From: Spirochaetales bacterium
GTDB taxonomy: Bacteria > Spirochaetota > Spirochaetia > UBA9216
Reading direction: 5' to 3'
Length of the DNA stretch: 50,660 nucleotides
NCBI GenBank assembly: GCA_016839055.1
Contig: JAEKNX010000024.1
Coordinates: forward strand, 1-50,660
Of the stretch, positions 1 to 7,618 are shown piece after piece. The notes under the pieces were generated by a model that saw only the letters and a list, made by a program, of their open reading frames with translations, was not told where the DNA came from and did not search any database. Position 1 is the stretch's first letter; each line of letters opens with the position of its first letter. The position numbers and the translations under genes were made by a program.

Positions 1-40
1 AAACATAAACTCTCTCCATCCCTAATTATGTAAAAGAACG

Positions 41-120
41 ATTGAAAAGTCTTCGACTTTTCAATTAAGAAGTTTTCTTTGAAAACTTCTCTTTATACAA
101 AACCCTGTAGGATTTTGTAA
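41..120. repeat. Cluster of three short perfect or near-perfect hairpins
   Basis: Three stem-loops follow one another. Positions 41-51 pair with 55-65 (11 bp, TTC loop), 68-77 with 81-90 (10 bp, TTT loop) and 96-105 with 110-119 (10 bp with one C-A mismatch, TGTA loop). A fourth, GTTTTGC/GCAAAAC, lies at 176-194. The arms are A/T-rich and the loops very short. They could be terminators for a gene left of the window, or a lineage-specific intergenic repeat. I see no ORF from 1 to 195. The pairing is visible directly; the role is unknown. Confidence 0.6.
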
Positions 121-195
121 TGGATATTCACCATTGTGAGCACCCGTTTAACATTCACAGTACGCTATAATGGACGTTTTGCTTTTGGCAAAACT

Positions 196-645
196 TCATA
201 ATGAAAGCTCAAGGCATTCATTCAGCGGAGGTACAATATACCAATTACCGTTGTTAGTGTCAAGGACTGGAACCGCTCTTTCAGCTCATCTCTTCCGAGT
301 TGCTGTTAAGCAGTTTGTCTCATCGACTGTGATAAGGAATATAATGAAATAGCCCCGCTCTGTCAACGGATTCAGCAATAATCTTTGATAAAATTCAGGA
401 AAATCGAAATAATCAGATAGTTCTTCAAAATCTATAATAATATCAATTCTATCGGTCAAAACCACTAAAGACTTCCCTGCGACAGACCGACAATATCAGT
501 TGCACTAATCCATAAAGTCCCCTTCGGGCGCATAATACGGAAGCTTCCTAAAGATATAGTAGAAATAATCGTTTCCATACCGAGCCTCACCTGGAAAATT
601 TTCATTATCACATCTTGATGAATTACTAAAAACAATTACCGCCAA
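196..645 (-). pseudogene. Decayed gene for a protein of about 150 aa, unknown function
   Basis: Read on the minus strand from a TTG at 645, preceded by AAGAGG with a 6-nt gap, one frame gives protein-like sequence to a stop at 196-198. It is broken by in-frame stops near 505, near 496 and at 286. In the middle, the +1 frame reads LWISATDIVGLSQGSL, which fits between the flanking segments better than the original frame, so two compensating indels are likely. Segments include RYGNDYFYYIFRKLPYYAP, DRIDIIIDFEELSDYFDF and VLDTNNGNWYIVPP. A GTTTTGC/GCAAAAC hairpin (176-194) just past the final stop could have been its terminator. I do not recognise the family. Confidence 0.5.
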
Positions 646-655
646 TTATCGCCTC

Positions 656-684
656 TTGACCGATAACAAAATCAAGGTTATCCT
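656..684 (+). promoter_or_regulatory. Candidate sigma-70 promoter of the ilv leader
   Basis: TTGACC (656-661), a 17-bp spacer and TATCCT (679-684). This matches the -35 consensus at 5 of 6 positions and the -10 at 4 of 6. The expected start is near 691, only about 3 nt before the leader ATG at 694, so the leader would be translated from a nearly leaderless transcript. That fits the lack of a good Shine-Dalgarno there. It is a by-eye match and untested. Confidence 0.4.
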
Positions 685-693
685 TATCGAGTA

Positions 694-909
694 ATGAATA
701 ATCCGGTTCTTCCTGCGTCAAATGCAGTCGTCAGTGTCCTAAGAGTCCTCATAGCCACTTCAGCAGTCGTAACTGCCTTAGCAGTCGTAACTGCCTTAGC
801 AGTCGTAACTGCCTTAGCAGTCGTAACTGCCTTAGCAGTCGTAACTGCCTTAGCAGTCGTCGTCGTGGCAGTCGTCAGTGGACGCTTCGCAACCGGAAAC
901 GTTGGTTAG
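694..909 (+). CDS. Val/Leu/Ala-rich leader peptide of the ilvBN attenuator
   Basis: This 71-codon ORF lies directly upstream of a strong terminator and of ilvB. It has 22 Val, 8 Leu, many Ala and only 1 Ile. The core is five copies of A-V-V-T-A-L from an 18-bp DNA repeat, followed by a run ALAVVVVAVVSG. The Escherichia coli ilvB leader peptide is likewise built of Val and Leu runs and works by ribosome stalling when those charged tRNAs run low. The same logic is inferred here. The stop (907-909) lies 22 nt before the terminator stem. There is no strong RBS; the promoter at 656-684 may give a near-leaderless start. The alternative is a fortuitous ORF through a tandem repeat, but composition, position and terminator argue against it. 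Confidence 0.65.
   Translation: MNNPVLPASNAVVSVLRVLIATSAVVTALAVVTALAVVTALAVVTALAVVTALAVVVVAVVSGRFATGNVG
763..860. repeat. 18-bp tandem repeat, five units plus a partial sixth
   Basis: Unit GCAGTCGTAACTGCCTTA occurs at 763-780, 781-798, 799-816, 817-834 and 835-852 with no differences, then a partial unit GCAGTCGT at 853-860. The period is six codons, so gain or loss of units keeps the leader frame and changes only the number of Val, Thr, Ala and Leu codons. Each unit is also self-complementary (GCAGT-CGTA-ACTGC), so the RNA could form a row of 5-bp hairpins. There are no spacers, so it is not a CRISPR. Confidence 0.95.
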
Positions 910-931
910 TATTTTATTTAATGTAAATACA

Positions 932-966
932 AGCCTGTTGACGGTTACAGTCAACAGGCTTTTTTT
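932..966 (+). terminator. Intrinsic terminator / attenuator before ilvB
   Basis: AGCCTGTTGAC (932-942) pairs perfectly with GTCAACAGGCT (950-960) across a 7-nt loop and is followed by a T tract (960-966). It sits between the leader stop (909) and the ilvB start (987), where an attenuator would be. A smaller hairpin, GTATTT/AAATAC (909-930), abuts it. A possible competing helix is GTCGTCAG (871-878) with CTGTTGAC (935-942), which has one mismatch and one G-U pair. I cannot fold the whole leader by eye. Confidence 0.85.
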
Positions 967-986
967 ATTTTAGGGGGATATAAGAA

Positions 987-2693
987 GTGAAAGACGAAAA
1001 CAGTAAAGGCAACGTTTTGACCGGGGCAGATGCAGTACTTCAAGCTCTGAAAAAAGAAAAAACCAAAATTATCTTCGGATATCCAGGTGGGGCCACACTG
1101 CCCATCTACGACAAACTGGACAAGTACGGAATCAGACACATTCTATGCAGACACGAACAGGGCGGAACCCACATGGCGGACGGCTATGCAAGGGCAACCG
1201 GTAAGGCCGGCGTATGCATGGCAACGAGCGGACCAGGCGCAACAAATCTCGTTACTGGTATTGCAACGGCATTCATGGATTCCTCTTCACTCATCGCCAT
1301 CACCGGCCAGGTACCCAGAGAGATGATCGGAAACGACGCATTTCAGGAAGTGGATATTACTGGGATTACAATTCCAATTACAAAACACAATTATCTAATC
1401 TCAGAACCCGAAGATCTTTCAGATTCCATTCATGAAGCATTCTACCTTTCAACAACCGGGCGAAAAGGTCCCGTTCTAATAGATATTCCAAAGGATGTCC
1501 TGTCTTCCGAATTAAAGGCTCCTGATAAAAACCATAAAAAACCCGTACTTGAGGGATACAATCCTACAATAAAAGGCCACAGCGGCCAGATAAAAAAAGC
1601 GGCGATTCTTCTGCGCAGCGCAAAACAGCCACTCATAATCTCAGGGGGAGGAGTCGCGGGCTCCGGAGCAGAGGACGCCCTCACTTCATTTGCCCGAAAA
1701 TACGAGATCCCGGTTGTCGCTACATTGATGGGAAAAAACGGCTTTCCTAATACCGACAGGCTCTATCTCGGGCTGATTGGTTATCACGGAACAGCCGCCG
1801 GTAACAACGCGGTCCAGAAAGCCGATGTAATATTAGCAGTAGGCACCCGCTTCGGAGACAGGACAACCGGACCGCTTGGAAACTTTGCACCGGAGGCCAG
1901 AATCATCCACATCGACATCGATCCGGCTGAAATCAGTAAAAATATTACGTCTTTCCTTCCTATAGTAGGCGATGCCTCACAGATCATCAATTCCATTAGC
2001 GGCCACCTCGACAAGGAGGGTATTACGGCCTCCAAATCCGAGAAGGAAGAATGGCTTAATTTCCTCCTTAAAATTAAAAAAGACCGGGAAAAACCTGCTG
2101 ACAGCAGCAAACTCAACATTCCGCTTATTCTCGAGAGGCTAAAGAAAATCATCCCGGACCCGATCATGACCACCGACGTTGGACGGCATCAGATATTTGC
2201 CGCCCATCACTTTCCGATTGACCGGAAAAATTCTTTTATCACCTCGGGGGGACTCGGGACAATGGGGTTTGGACTGCCCGCGGCAATAGGCGCCAAGGCC
2301 GGCTTTCCAGATGATACGGTTATTTCGATAAACGGCGACGGATCATTTTTGATGTGCTGCCAGGAACTTGTTACCGCAGTAGAAGAAAATCTTCCCATTA
2401 TTGCCATGGTAATGAAGGACCAGAGGCTGGGCATGATCAGCCAGTTGCAGAGCGCATTCTACGGCGAACGTTACAACTGCTGCGATCTGGGCAAATGTGT
2501 CGATTTCACAAAAATTGCCGAAGGAATGGGTGCTCTGGGAATCAGGGTTGAACAGCCCGATGAGATAGAGGGAGCCATAAAAAAGGCTGTGGCATCGGGC
2601 AGACCGACTGTTATAGAGTTCATCCTGCACGAACAGGGAAACACCTATCCGATGGTCACCGGCAGCAGCCTTACGGACTATATCGAAGAATAA
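987..2693 (+). CDS. ilvB: Acetolactate (acetohydroxyacid) synthase, large subunit
   Basis: This is the TPP-dependent first common enzyme of valine, leucine and isoleucine synthesis, 568 aa, about full length. It has the N-terminal TPP domain with catalytic Glu in RHEQG (about residue 57), SGPGATN, the central FAD/2-ketoacid domain and the C-terminal TPP motif GDGSF (about 450). Two active-site positions differ from the usual pattern. The usual NN before the G-M-V motif reads KD, and the usual G-M-V-x-Q-W-Q reads GMISQLQ, with Leu for the conserved Trp. In known enzymes that Trp affects 2-ketobutyrate preference and herbicide binding. The start is GTG 987, with AGGGGG 9 nt upstream. It is followed by ilvN and controlled by the leader at 694-966. 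Confidence 0.95.
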   Translation: MKDENSKGNVLTGADAVLQALKKEKTKIIFGYPGGATLPIYDKLDKYGIRHILCRHEQGGTHMADGYARATGKAGVCMATSGPGATNLVTGIATAFMDSSSLIAITGQVPREMIGNDAFQEVDITGITIPITKHNYLISEPEDLSDSIHEAFYLSTTGRKGPVLIDIPKDVLSSELKAPDKNHKKPVLEGYNPTIKGHSGQIKKAAILLRSAKQPLIISGGGVAGSGAEDALTSFARKYEIPVVATLMGKNGFPNTDRLYLGLIGYHGTAAGNNAVQKADVILAVGTRFGDRTTGPLGNFAPEARIIHIDIDPAEISKNITSFLPIVGDASQIINSISGHLDKEGITASKSEKEEWLNFLLKIKKDREKPADSSKLNIPLILERLKKIIPDPIMTTDVGRHQIFAAHHFPIDRKNSFITSGGLGTMGFGLPAAIGAKAGFPDDTVISINGDGSFLMCCQELVTAVEENLPIIAMVMKDQRLGMISQLQSAFYGERYNCCDLGKCVDFTKIAEGMGALGIRVEQPDEIEGAIKKAVASGRPTVIEFILHEQGNTYPMVTGSSLTDYIEE

Positions 2694-2715
2694 ATAAGAA
2701 ACCAAGGAGTAAATG

Positions 2716-3201
2716 ATGAACCATACAATATCCATCCTTTGTGATGATCAGCCCGGGGTAATGACCCGGATTTCAGGCTTGTTTTCCCGCCGAGGATTTA
2801 ACATAGAGAGCCTGACCGTCGGCCACACAGAAATTCCCGGAAAAAGCCGGTTTACAATTGTGGTAAAGGGAGATGACAATGTTCTCGAGCAGGTCCGAAA
2901 ACAGCTTCAGAAAGTTGTACATGTAATAAAGGTCTGGGATATAAAAAAAGCAGAAGCAGTCGAACGGGAACACGCGCTGATGAAGATAAAGGTGACTCCG
3001 GAGGTCCGCAGTGACGTACTTCAAATTATCACAGCGCTTCAGGCGAGGATAATTGACTCAAGTGGTTCTGTCTGGATTCTTGAAATAACCGGTGATACGA
3101 ATTCTGTAAACAACGCGTTCAACCTGCTTAGTGATTATAATATTATTGAATCAATAAGAACCGGGAAAATCTCCCTCAAGAGAGGGGAGCAGGTAAAATA
3201 A
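2716..3201 (+). CDS. ilvN: Acetolactate synthase, small regulatory subunit
   Basis: This 161-aa protein has an N-terminal ACT domain (ISILCDDQPGVMTRISGLFS, about residues 4-23) and the C-terminal domain typical of IlvN/IlvH. It activates the large subunit and carries feedback inhibition by valine. AAGGAG (2704-2709) favours ATG 2716 (6-nt gap) over the adjacent in-frame ATG 2713 (3-nt gap). It lies 22 nt after ilvB in the same operon. Its 3' end overlaps the end of the convergent histidine-kinase gene by 26 nt, so no terminator can lie between the two genes. Confidence 0.93.
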   Translation: MNHTISILCDDQPGVMTRISGLFSRRGFNIESLTVGHTEIPGKSRFTIVVKGDDNVLEQVRKQLQKVVHVIKVWDIKKAEAVEREHALMKIKVTPEVRSDVLQIITALQARIIDSSGSVWILEITGDTNSVNNAFNLLSDYNIIESIRTGKISLKRGEQVK

Positions 3202-3934
3202 GAGAAAAAGTGCTGCCTTCAGCCTCCGCGCTGCTGACCCGAATTTCTGCATTAAAATATTCGGCAAAGCGGCTTGAGGCAAGAAGTCCAAGACCGGTGC
3301 CGGCCTCTCCCTCGGTGCCATGTCTCTTCCAGCTAAATTCCGGCTTAAAGAGTTTGCTCTGATTTTCAGAAGAGATACCTACCCCCCTGTCAATTACCTG
3401 TATTTCATCATTCGAGCCGTTTTTAATACAGCATATGGATACAGAACTTCCCCTGGCAGAATACTTCACGGCGTTAGTTAAAAAATTTTTAAGCACAAAT
3501 TCCAGCATCCTGGAATTTGCCGACACAATCTGCTGCTCATCATAATCATGCTCTAACTCAATATCTTTATCTGTAAAAAACGTTCCCAGATTATTAAGAA
3601 TTTCCTCAAGGATCAGTTTAAGCGGAATGAGTTCAATTGTTTTTTCAAGTTTGTTCCGTTCGATCCGGCCCCACTCGAACAAATTTTCTATCAGATTATA
3701 GGTATTCTGGAGGGATTCATGGATGGTGCTTATATATTCCTGAAGATCCTCAGGAGAAAAACTGCTGACATTCTTACTGAGCATTTCGGATATCCCAAGA
3801 AGCCCGCTGAACGGACTGCGAAGATCGTGGGACGTAACAGCAAAGACCCTGTCCCGCGACAGCTTGATCTGATGATATTTTTCGATTATCTCATCTTTCG
3901 ACAAGTCCCGGATTTCACTATCACTGATACTCAT
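3176..3934 (-). CDS. Soluble sensor histidine kinase
   Basis: A 252-aa kinase core without a membrane or sensor domain. The HisKA H-box is SHDLRSPFSG (His about 36), followed by the HATPase_c N-box (NFLTNAVKYS, about 150), G1 (DRGVGIS) and G2 (GTGLGL). The roughly 25 residues before the H-box look like a short coiled linker, so the input must come from a partner protein or from an upstream gene lost in this lineage. No response regulator is adjacent. GAGG lies 8 nt before the ATG. The gene ends inside the 3' end of ilvN. Function in signalling is certain at family level; the signal is unknown. Confidence 0.85.
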   Translation of the reverse strand: MSISDSEIRDLSKDEIIEKYHQIKLSRDRVFAVTSHDLRSPFSGLLGISEMLSKNVSSFSPEDLQEYISTIHESLQNTYNLIENLFEWGRIERNKLEKTIELIPLKLILEEILNNLGTFFTDKDIELEHDYDEQQIVSANSRMLEFVLKNFLTNAVKYSARGSSVSICCIKNGSNDEIQVIDRGVGISSENQSKLFKPEFSWKRHGTEGEAGTGLGLLASSRFAEYFNAEIRVSSAEAEGSTFSLILPAPLS

Positions 3935-3996
3935 TACAATGCCTCGAATTAATTATCGTAACAAAACCGTCACAGGCCAAGCTTTTTTTTACAACA

Positions 3997-4512
3997 CTAA
4001 TGCTCTATGTCTTTCCCGATGAGCATTTTTATCGCGTGTTCTATAACCGGTTCGAGGATTTGGAGATTCTCGACCACAGCTTTCGGGCTACCCGGCAGGT
4101 TCACAATAAGACTCTTACCCCTTATCACCGATCGTCCACGGGAGAGGACCGAAAAGGGGGTTATCTCCATCCCCTTAATCCTCATCAGTTCCGAGAGGCC
4201 GGGCATCTCACGCTCCCCGACCTCAAGAGTCACCTCGGGAGTGTTATCTCTAGGGGCCGCACCGGTTCCGCCTGAAGTTATTATCAGATTTATCCCCTGG
4301 TCGGAATGTTTAATAAGTTCGGCTCTTATGTAATCCTTGTCATCGGAAACAATATCGATCCGGACGATCTCAAAACCCATTTTTTCAAGCCCCGTTGCAG
4401 CAGCTGGTCCGGATTTATCTACGCGTAGCCCCGCAGCGGCCTTATCACTAACCGTGATAACAGATGCTGTATATCCGTTATTCTTCAATTTGAATATCTC
4501 CGCTCTTTCCAC
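3997..4512 (-). CDS. mog: Molybdopterin adenylyltransferase-like protein (MogA/MoaB family)
   Basis: The 171-aa product has the MoCF-binding fold signatures VSDKAAAG near the N-terminus, [11 protein letters not shown] in the middle and [11 protein letters not shown] near the end. MogA adenylylates molybdopterin before molybdate insertion; MoaB proteins are close paralogues, so the exact activity is inferred. The reading frame starts within the last 35 nt of moaC, giving a translationally coupled moaA-moaC-mog operon. Confidence 0.85.
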   Translation of the reverse strand: MERAEIFKLKNNGYTASVITVSDKAAAGLRVDKSGPAAATGLEKMGFEIVRIDIVSDDKDYIRAELIKHSDQGINLIITSGGTGAAPRDNTPEVTLEVGEREMPGLSELMRIKGMEITPFSVLSRGRSVIRGKSLIVNLPGSPKAVVENLQILEPVIEHAIKMLIGKDIEH

Positions 4513-4954
4513 CTGTCTTACTTACGAGTCTGATGTTTTCAATCTTCATAGTCTTCTCCGCGGCCTTGCACATATCATAAATAGTCAGGGCCGCGGTGCT
4601 GACAGCCTGAAGGGCTTCCATCTCTACTCCGGTTTTCCCTGTCGAGCGGACTTCAGCCTCAATCATTACGGTAGAGGCTTTATTGTCTAATATAAAATCT
4701 ACTGAAGCGCCGGTTATCATGATGGTATGACATAGCGGAATAAGATCTGGTACACGCCGGGCTGCCATAATTCCAGCTATTCTGGCTGTTTGAAGAACAT
4801 CACCCTTTTTATTCCTGTTTTCCATAATAAGCCGCATAGTTTCAGGCTTCATTACCACAGAGCCTCGGGCAACTGCGGTCCGGACAGTATCATCCTTGGC
4901 GCTGACATCGACCATTCTCGCCTTCCCTGATTCATCAACATGACTGAGTTTCAT
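4478..4954 (-). CDS. moaC: Cyclic pyranopterin monophosphate synthase
   Basis: MoaC turns the MoaA product into cyclic pyranopterin monophosphate. The 158-aa protein matches the family in length and motifs: [39 protein letters not shown] and YDMCKA, which carry the conserved substrate-binding and catalytic residues. The start codon lies one nucleotide after the moaA stop. The upstream gene supplies its substrate and the downstream gene acts later in the same pathway. Confidence 0.95.
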   Translation of the reverse strand: MKLSHVDESGKARMVDVSAKDDTVRTAVARGSVVMKPETMRLIMENRNKKGDVLQTARIAGIMAARRVPDLIPLCHTIMITGASVDFILDNKASTVMIEAEVRSTGKTGVEMEALQAVSTAALTIYDMCKAAEKTMKIENIRLVSKTGGKSGDIQIEE

Positions 4955-4955
4955 T

Positions 4956-5936
4956 TCAGCCTCCTATTTCGTACATAAAGCGACCTTCATGCTTTTCTGA
5001 TTTCAGATTCCCATGTGATTCGGGCTTCAAATCTACCGCATGGGAAATAAGGGCGGATAGTTCCGATTTATTATCTCCGGGATCTCTCAATACCGAAAGA
5101 AGATTAATCTCCTTATCAGAGAAAAGGCACGGCCTCATCCTTCCATCAGCCGTCAGACGAAGCCTGTTGCAGCTGCCGCAGAATGCATGGCTGACTGCTT
5201 CTATTACACCGAGGCTGCCCTTTCTTCCGGGAACCTTCCAGCATTCGGCCGGACCATTCCCCTCAAGCAGACCACCTTCCATTTTCGGAAAGCCGGACAA
5301 CAGAGTCTTCCGAATTTCATCGGAGGATAAATATCCGTCGGCAAAAGGAAAGGTACTGTCATTAACAGGCATAAACTCAATAAACCTCAGATTAAGAGCG
5401 TTCCGGAGAGCCCATTCGGCCATGGAGAGGACTTCGTTATCGTTGAATCCCCGGATTATTACTGTATTTATCTTCACAGGCGAGAGTCCGGCCGATACCG
5501 CCGCTTCTATACCTTCAAAAACCTTTTCAATCCTGCCTACCCGTGACATTCTCCGGTAGCTCTCGGGATCAAGAGTGTCGAGGCTGATATTTACCCTATT
5601 GAGCCCCGCATTGGCCAACTCTTCGGCCATATCAGGAAGCAGCAGACCATTCGTTGTCAGCGCAATGCTTTCAATACCATCGATATCGGCAATCTTGCTG
5701 ATGAGCCCGGAAAGGCCGGGCCGGACAAGCGGTTCACCGCCGGTAAGCCGCACTTTTTTTATTCCGAGCTCGGCTGCAGTTTTTACTATTTCGATTATTT
5801 CCTCATACCTTAAGACTTCCTCGTGGGAAATCCTCTTAACACCTTCTTCAGGCATACAGTAAAGACAGCGAAGATTGCATCTGTCTGTAACTGAGATACG
5901 GAGATAGTCAATTTTTCGGTTAAAAGAATCATTCAT
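4956..5936 (-). CDS. moaA: GTP 3',8-cyclase (molybdenum cofactor biosynthesis)
   Basis: A radical-SAM enzyme that begins molybdenum cofactor synthesis. Near the N-terminus is the CxxxCxxC motif (CNLRCLYC). The C-terminal second cluster is CGSCNRLRL followed by a third Cys in MRPCLF. The protein ends in the conserved double glycine (YEIGG), which is needed for activity in the family. I chose ATG 5936 ([15 protein letters not shown]), which gives the usual N-terminus. TTG 5972 and ATG 5942 are upstream alternatives, and none has a clear RBS. It is divergent from the gene at 5994 and first of the moaA-moaC-mog operon. Confidence 0.93.
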   Translation of the reverse strand: MNDSFNRKIDYLRISVTDRCNLRCLYCMPEEGVKRISHEEVLRYEEIIEIVKTAAELGIKKVRLTGGEPLVRPGLSGLISKIADIDGIESIALTTNGLLLPDMAEELANAGLNRVNISLDTLDPESYRRMSRVGRIEKVFEGIEAAVSAGLSPVKINTVIIRGFNDNEVLSMAEWALRNALNLRFIEFMPVNDSTFPFADGYLSSDEIRKTLLSGFPKMEGGLLEGNGPAECWKVPGRKGSLGVIEAVSHAFCGSCNRLRLTADGRMRPCLFSDKEINLLSVLRDPGDNKSELSALISHAVDLKPESHGNLKSEKHEGRFMYEIGG

Positions 5937-5959
5937 TGCCATTACAGTAGAGAAGAATT

Positions 5960-5994
5960 TACTTAAATTCAATAGTATGTTATATATTTAAGTA
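5960..5994. promoter_or_regulatory. Inverted repeat in the divergent moaA / 5994 promoter region
   Basis: TACTTAAAT (5960-5968) and ATTTAAGTA (5986-5994) form a 9-bp perfect dyad with a 17-bp gap, so arm centres are 26 bp apart. It spans the intergenic region and touches the ATG of the gene at 5994. It could be an operator for a dimeric regulator of the divergent pair. AT-rich sequence makes chance dyads more likely, so this is tentative. Confidence 0.3.
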
Positions 5995-6440
5995 TGGAAG
6001 AAACTAACGAAAGCAAAGAATTCTGGGCTGAAAAAGAACAGGAAACAGGTAAACAGATAATTATCAAAAGCTTTGCCCGGTTTATCGGTGAAAAAGGCCG
6101 TGAAAAGTCCGGACTCAGCGGCTTGCTCTATGCGACCGAGGATCGTGTGTATTTTGAAGATTTTGAAAAATCTTCAATGCTCGACATCTTCATGAAGAAG
6201 AAAAACAAATACGACAAGTTCACGATGAACTTCCTGCTCTCCGACACCAGTGAAATGCGAAAAGTGTCCGAATCAAGTGCGACTGCATGCATCAATGGAA
6301 CCATCGAGGAAGCAAAACCTATGGGCGCGTTTACAGGACTCTTCAGTTCATCTGCGTGGGAAGTGAAGTTCAAAACAGGTGAGTCTTATTTTTTCGAACT
6401 CTTTGAGCCCGGAGAACTGATGAAGCTGATTAATAAATAA
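5994..6440 (+). CDS. Hypothetical cytosolic protein, 148 aa
   Basis: I do not recognise a named family. The protein is soluble and highly charged at the N-terminus, then reads as alternating short strands (GLLYATEDRVYFEDF, WEVKFKTGESYFFELF). This recalls the GRAM/PH-like pattern in which a hydrophobic strand pair is followed by a C-terminal helix. That similarity is a guess. Its stop overlaps the start of the inositol-monophosphatase gene by 1 nt, so the two are translationally coupled. No clear RBS precedes the ATG. Confidence 0.7.
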   Translation: MEETNESKEFWAEKEQETGKQIIIKSFARFIGEKGREKSGLSGLLYATEDRVYFEDFEKSSMLDIFMKKKNKYDKFTMNFLLSDTSEMRKVSESSATACINGTIEEAKPMGAFTGLFSSSAWEVKFKTGESYFFELFEPGELMKLINK

Positions 6441-7234
6441 TGACTACCGACATAAAAAATATACTCAAGACTGCTGAAGAAGCCGCTATCCGTGCCGGCG
6501 AGATAATTCTTCAGTATTTTAATAACGCCAAGATCAACGAGAAGGGCGCCGGCAACCTTGTAACCGAGGCTGATCTCAAATCGGAAGAAGCAATCAGGAA
6601 AATAATCTTGAAAAGTTTTCCGAGTCATTCGATTCTCGGCGAAGAGGAAGGCGGCGAAGAAAACATGAATGCCGTCAACCTTTGGGTTATCGATCCTCTC
6701 GACGGAACCAATAACTATGCTCACGGTCTTCCGATGTTCAGCGTGTCGATTGCCTATGCTGAAAAGGGAGAAGTCATGGCCGGACTGGTCTTTAACCCTC
6801 TTTTAAAAGAAACTTTCACGGCTGTAAAGGGCGGCGGAGCATTTCTTAATGGAAAACCAATAAAGGTTTCAAACCGCAGCCTGAGTGAAGCGCTGATAGG
6901 AACCGGTTTTTATTATGATAGAGGTCCGATAATGAGAAGCACACTCGGCTCAATACAGCGACTCTTTGAAAACGGGATTCACGGAATCAGACGCTCGGGC
7001 AGCGCGGCGCTGGACTTAAGCTATGTAGCCGCTGGCCGCCTCGATGCTTATTTTGAATACAAGCTCGGAGTATGGGACTTCGCCGCGGGCATGCTCATCC
7101 TGAATGAGGCAGGAGGTGACTGCAGAGACGCATCCGGAAAACCGCTCTCTCTTTTTTCCACAACCTTCGCAGTTTGCAACGGAGTGTTTTCAGACGAGCT
7201 GATAGATTTAGTCAGATACCCACAGGAAGAATAA
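6440..7234 (+). CDS. suhB: Inositol-1-monophosphatase family phosphatase
   Basis: A Mg2+-dependent sugar/inositol phosphatase, 264 aa. Metal-binding motifs in order: EADLKSEEAI, GEEEGGEE, then WVIDPLDGTNNYAHG (first family signature) and VWDFAAGMLILNEAGG (second signature). The symbol denotes the family. The natural substrate could be inositol phosphate, fructose bisphosphate, 3'-phosphoadenosine phosphate or NADP. The start overlaps the preceding stop (TAATG). lrgA follows after 3 nt, so the gene is probably cotranscribed with lrgAB. Confidence 0.88.
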   Translation: MTTDIKNILKTAEEAAIRAGEIILQYFNNAKINEKGAGNLVTEADLKSEEAIRKIILKSFPSHSILGEEEGGEENMNAVNLWVIDPLDGTNNYAHGLPMFSVSIAYAEKGEVMAGLVFNPLLKETFTAVKGGGAFLNGKPIKVSNRSLSEALIGTGFYYDRGPIMRSTLGSIQRLFENGIHGIRRSGSAALDLSYVAAGRLDAYFEYKLGVWDFAAGMLILNEAGGDCRDASGKPLSLFSTTFAVCNGVFSDELIDLVRYPQEE

Positions 7235-7237
7235 TCA

Positions 7238-7618
7238 TTGGGAGTTCTTGGTGAATTTCTTCTAATCAGTCTTGTTACTACTGCAGGAGTGTTAATCGCG
7301 ACGATTCCCCTGTTACCCTTCCCCGGAACGGTAACAGGAATGTTGATAATGCTGATTCTTCTTCTTACAAATATTATTAAAGTGAAACAGATCAGCCGCG
7401 CCTCTGATTTCTTTTCCAGTTTCCTGCCGTTGTTTTTCATTCCGCTTATTGTGAACATCACAAGTGAACAGGAACTGCTTAGCCGGTACGGAATCAAGCT
7501 TCTAATCGTTATCATCCCGACAACAATAACAACCCTTATTGCCACAGGCCTCACGGCTAAGCTTCTCCTGTACCTCACGGAAAAAAAACGAAATAAAGCA
7601 GGTGAAGGCGATGGCTGA
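7238..7618 (+). CDS. lrgA: CidA/LrgA family membrane protein
   Basis: A 126-aa protein with four hydrophobic segments and the family motif around LPFPGTVTGMLIM. LrgA/CidA proteins are holin-like membrane proteins that act with LrgB/CidB in pyruvate uptake, overflow metabolism or control of lysis, depending on the host. The start is TTG 7238, with AGGAAG 8 nt upstream. The next gene, lrgB, overlaps its end by 8 nt, the usual arrangement. Confidence 0.88.
   Translation: MGVLGEFLLISLVTTAGVLIATIPLLPFPGTVTGMLIMLILLLTNIIKVKQISRASDFFSSFLPLFFIPLIVNITSEQELLSRYGIKLLIVIIPTTITTLIATGLTAKLLLYLTEKKRNKAGEGDG

Noticed and set aside
170-352. 60-codon plus-strand frame at the left end
   Set aside because: It is antisense to the decayed minus-strand gene, lacks an RBS and has no recognisable features.
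763-860. CRISPR-like repeat array
   Set aside because: The 18-bp units are contiguous with no spacers and lie inside a translated frame; no cas genes are nearby.
694-986. T-box riboswitch upstream of ilvB
   Set aside because: I find no T-box AGGGUGGNACCGCG-like sequence or specifier-loop layout; a leader ORF with control codons explains the region better.
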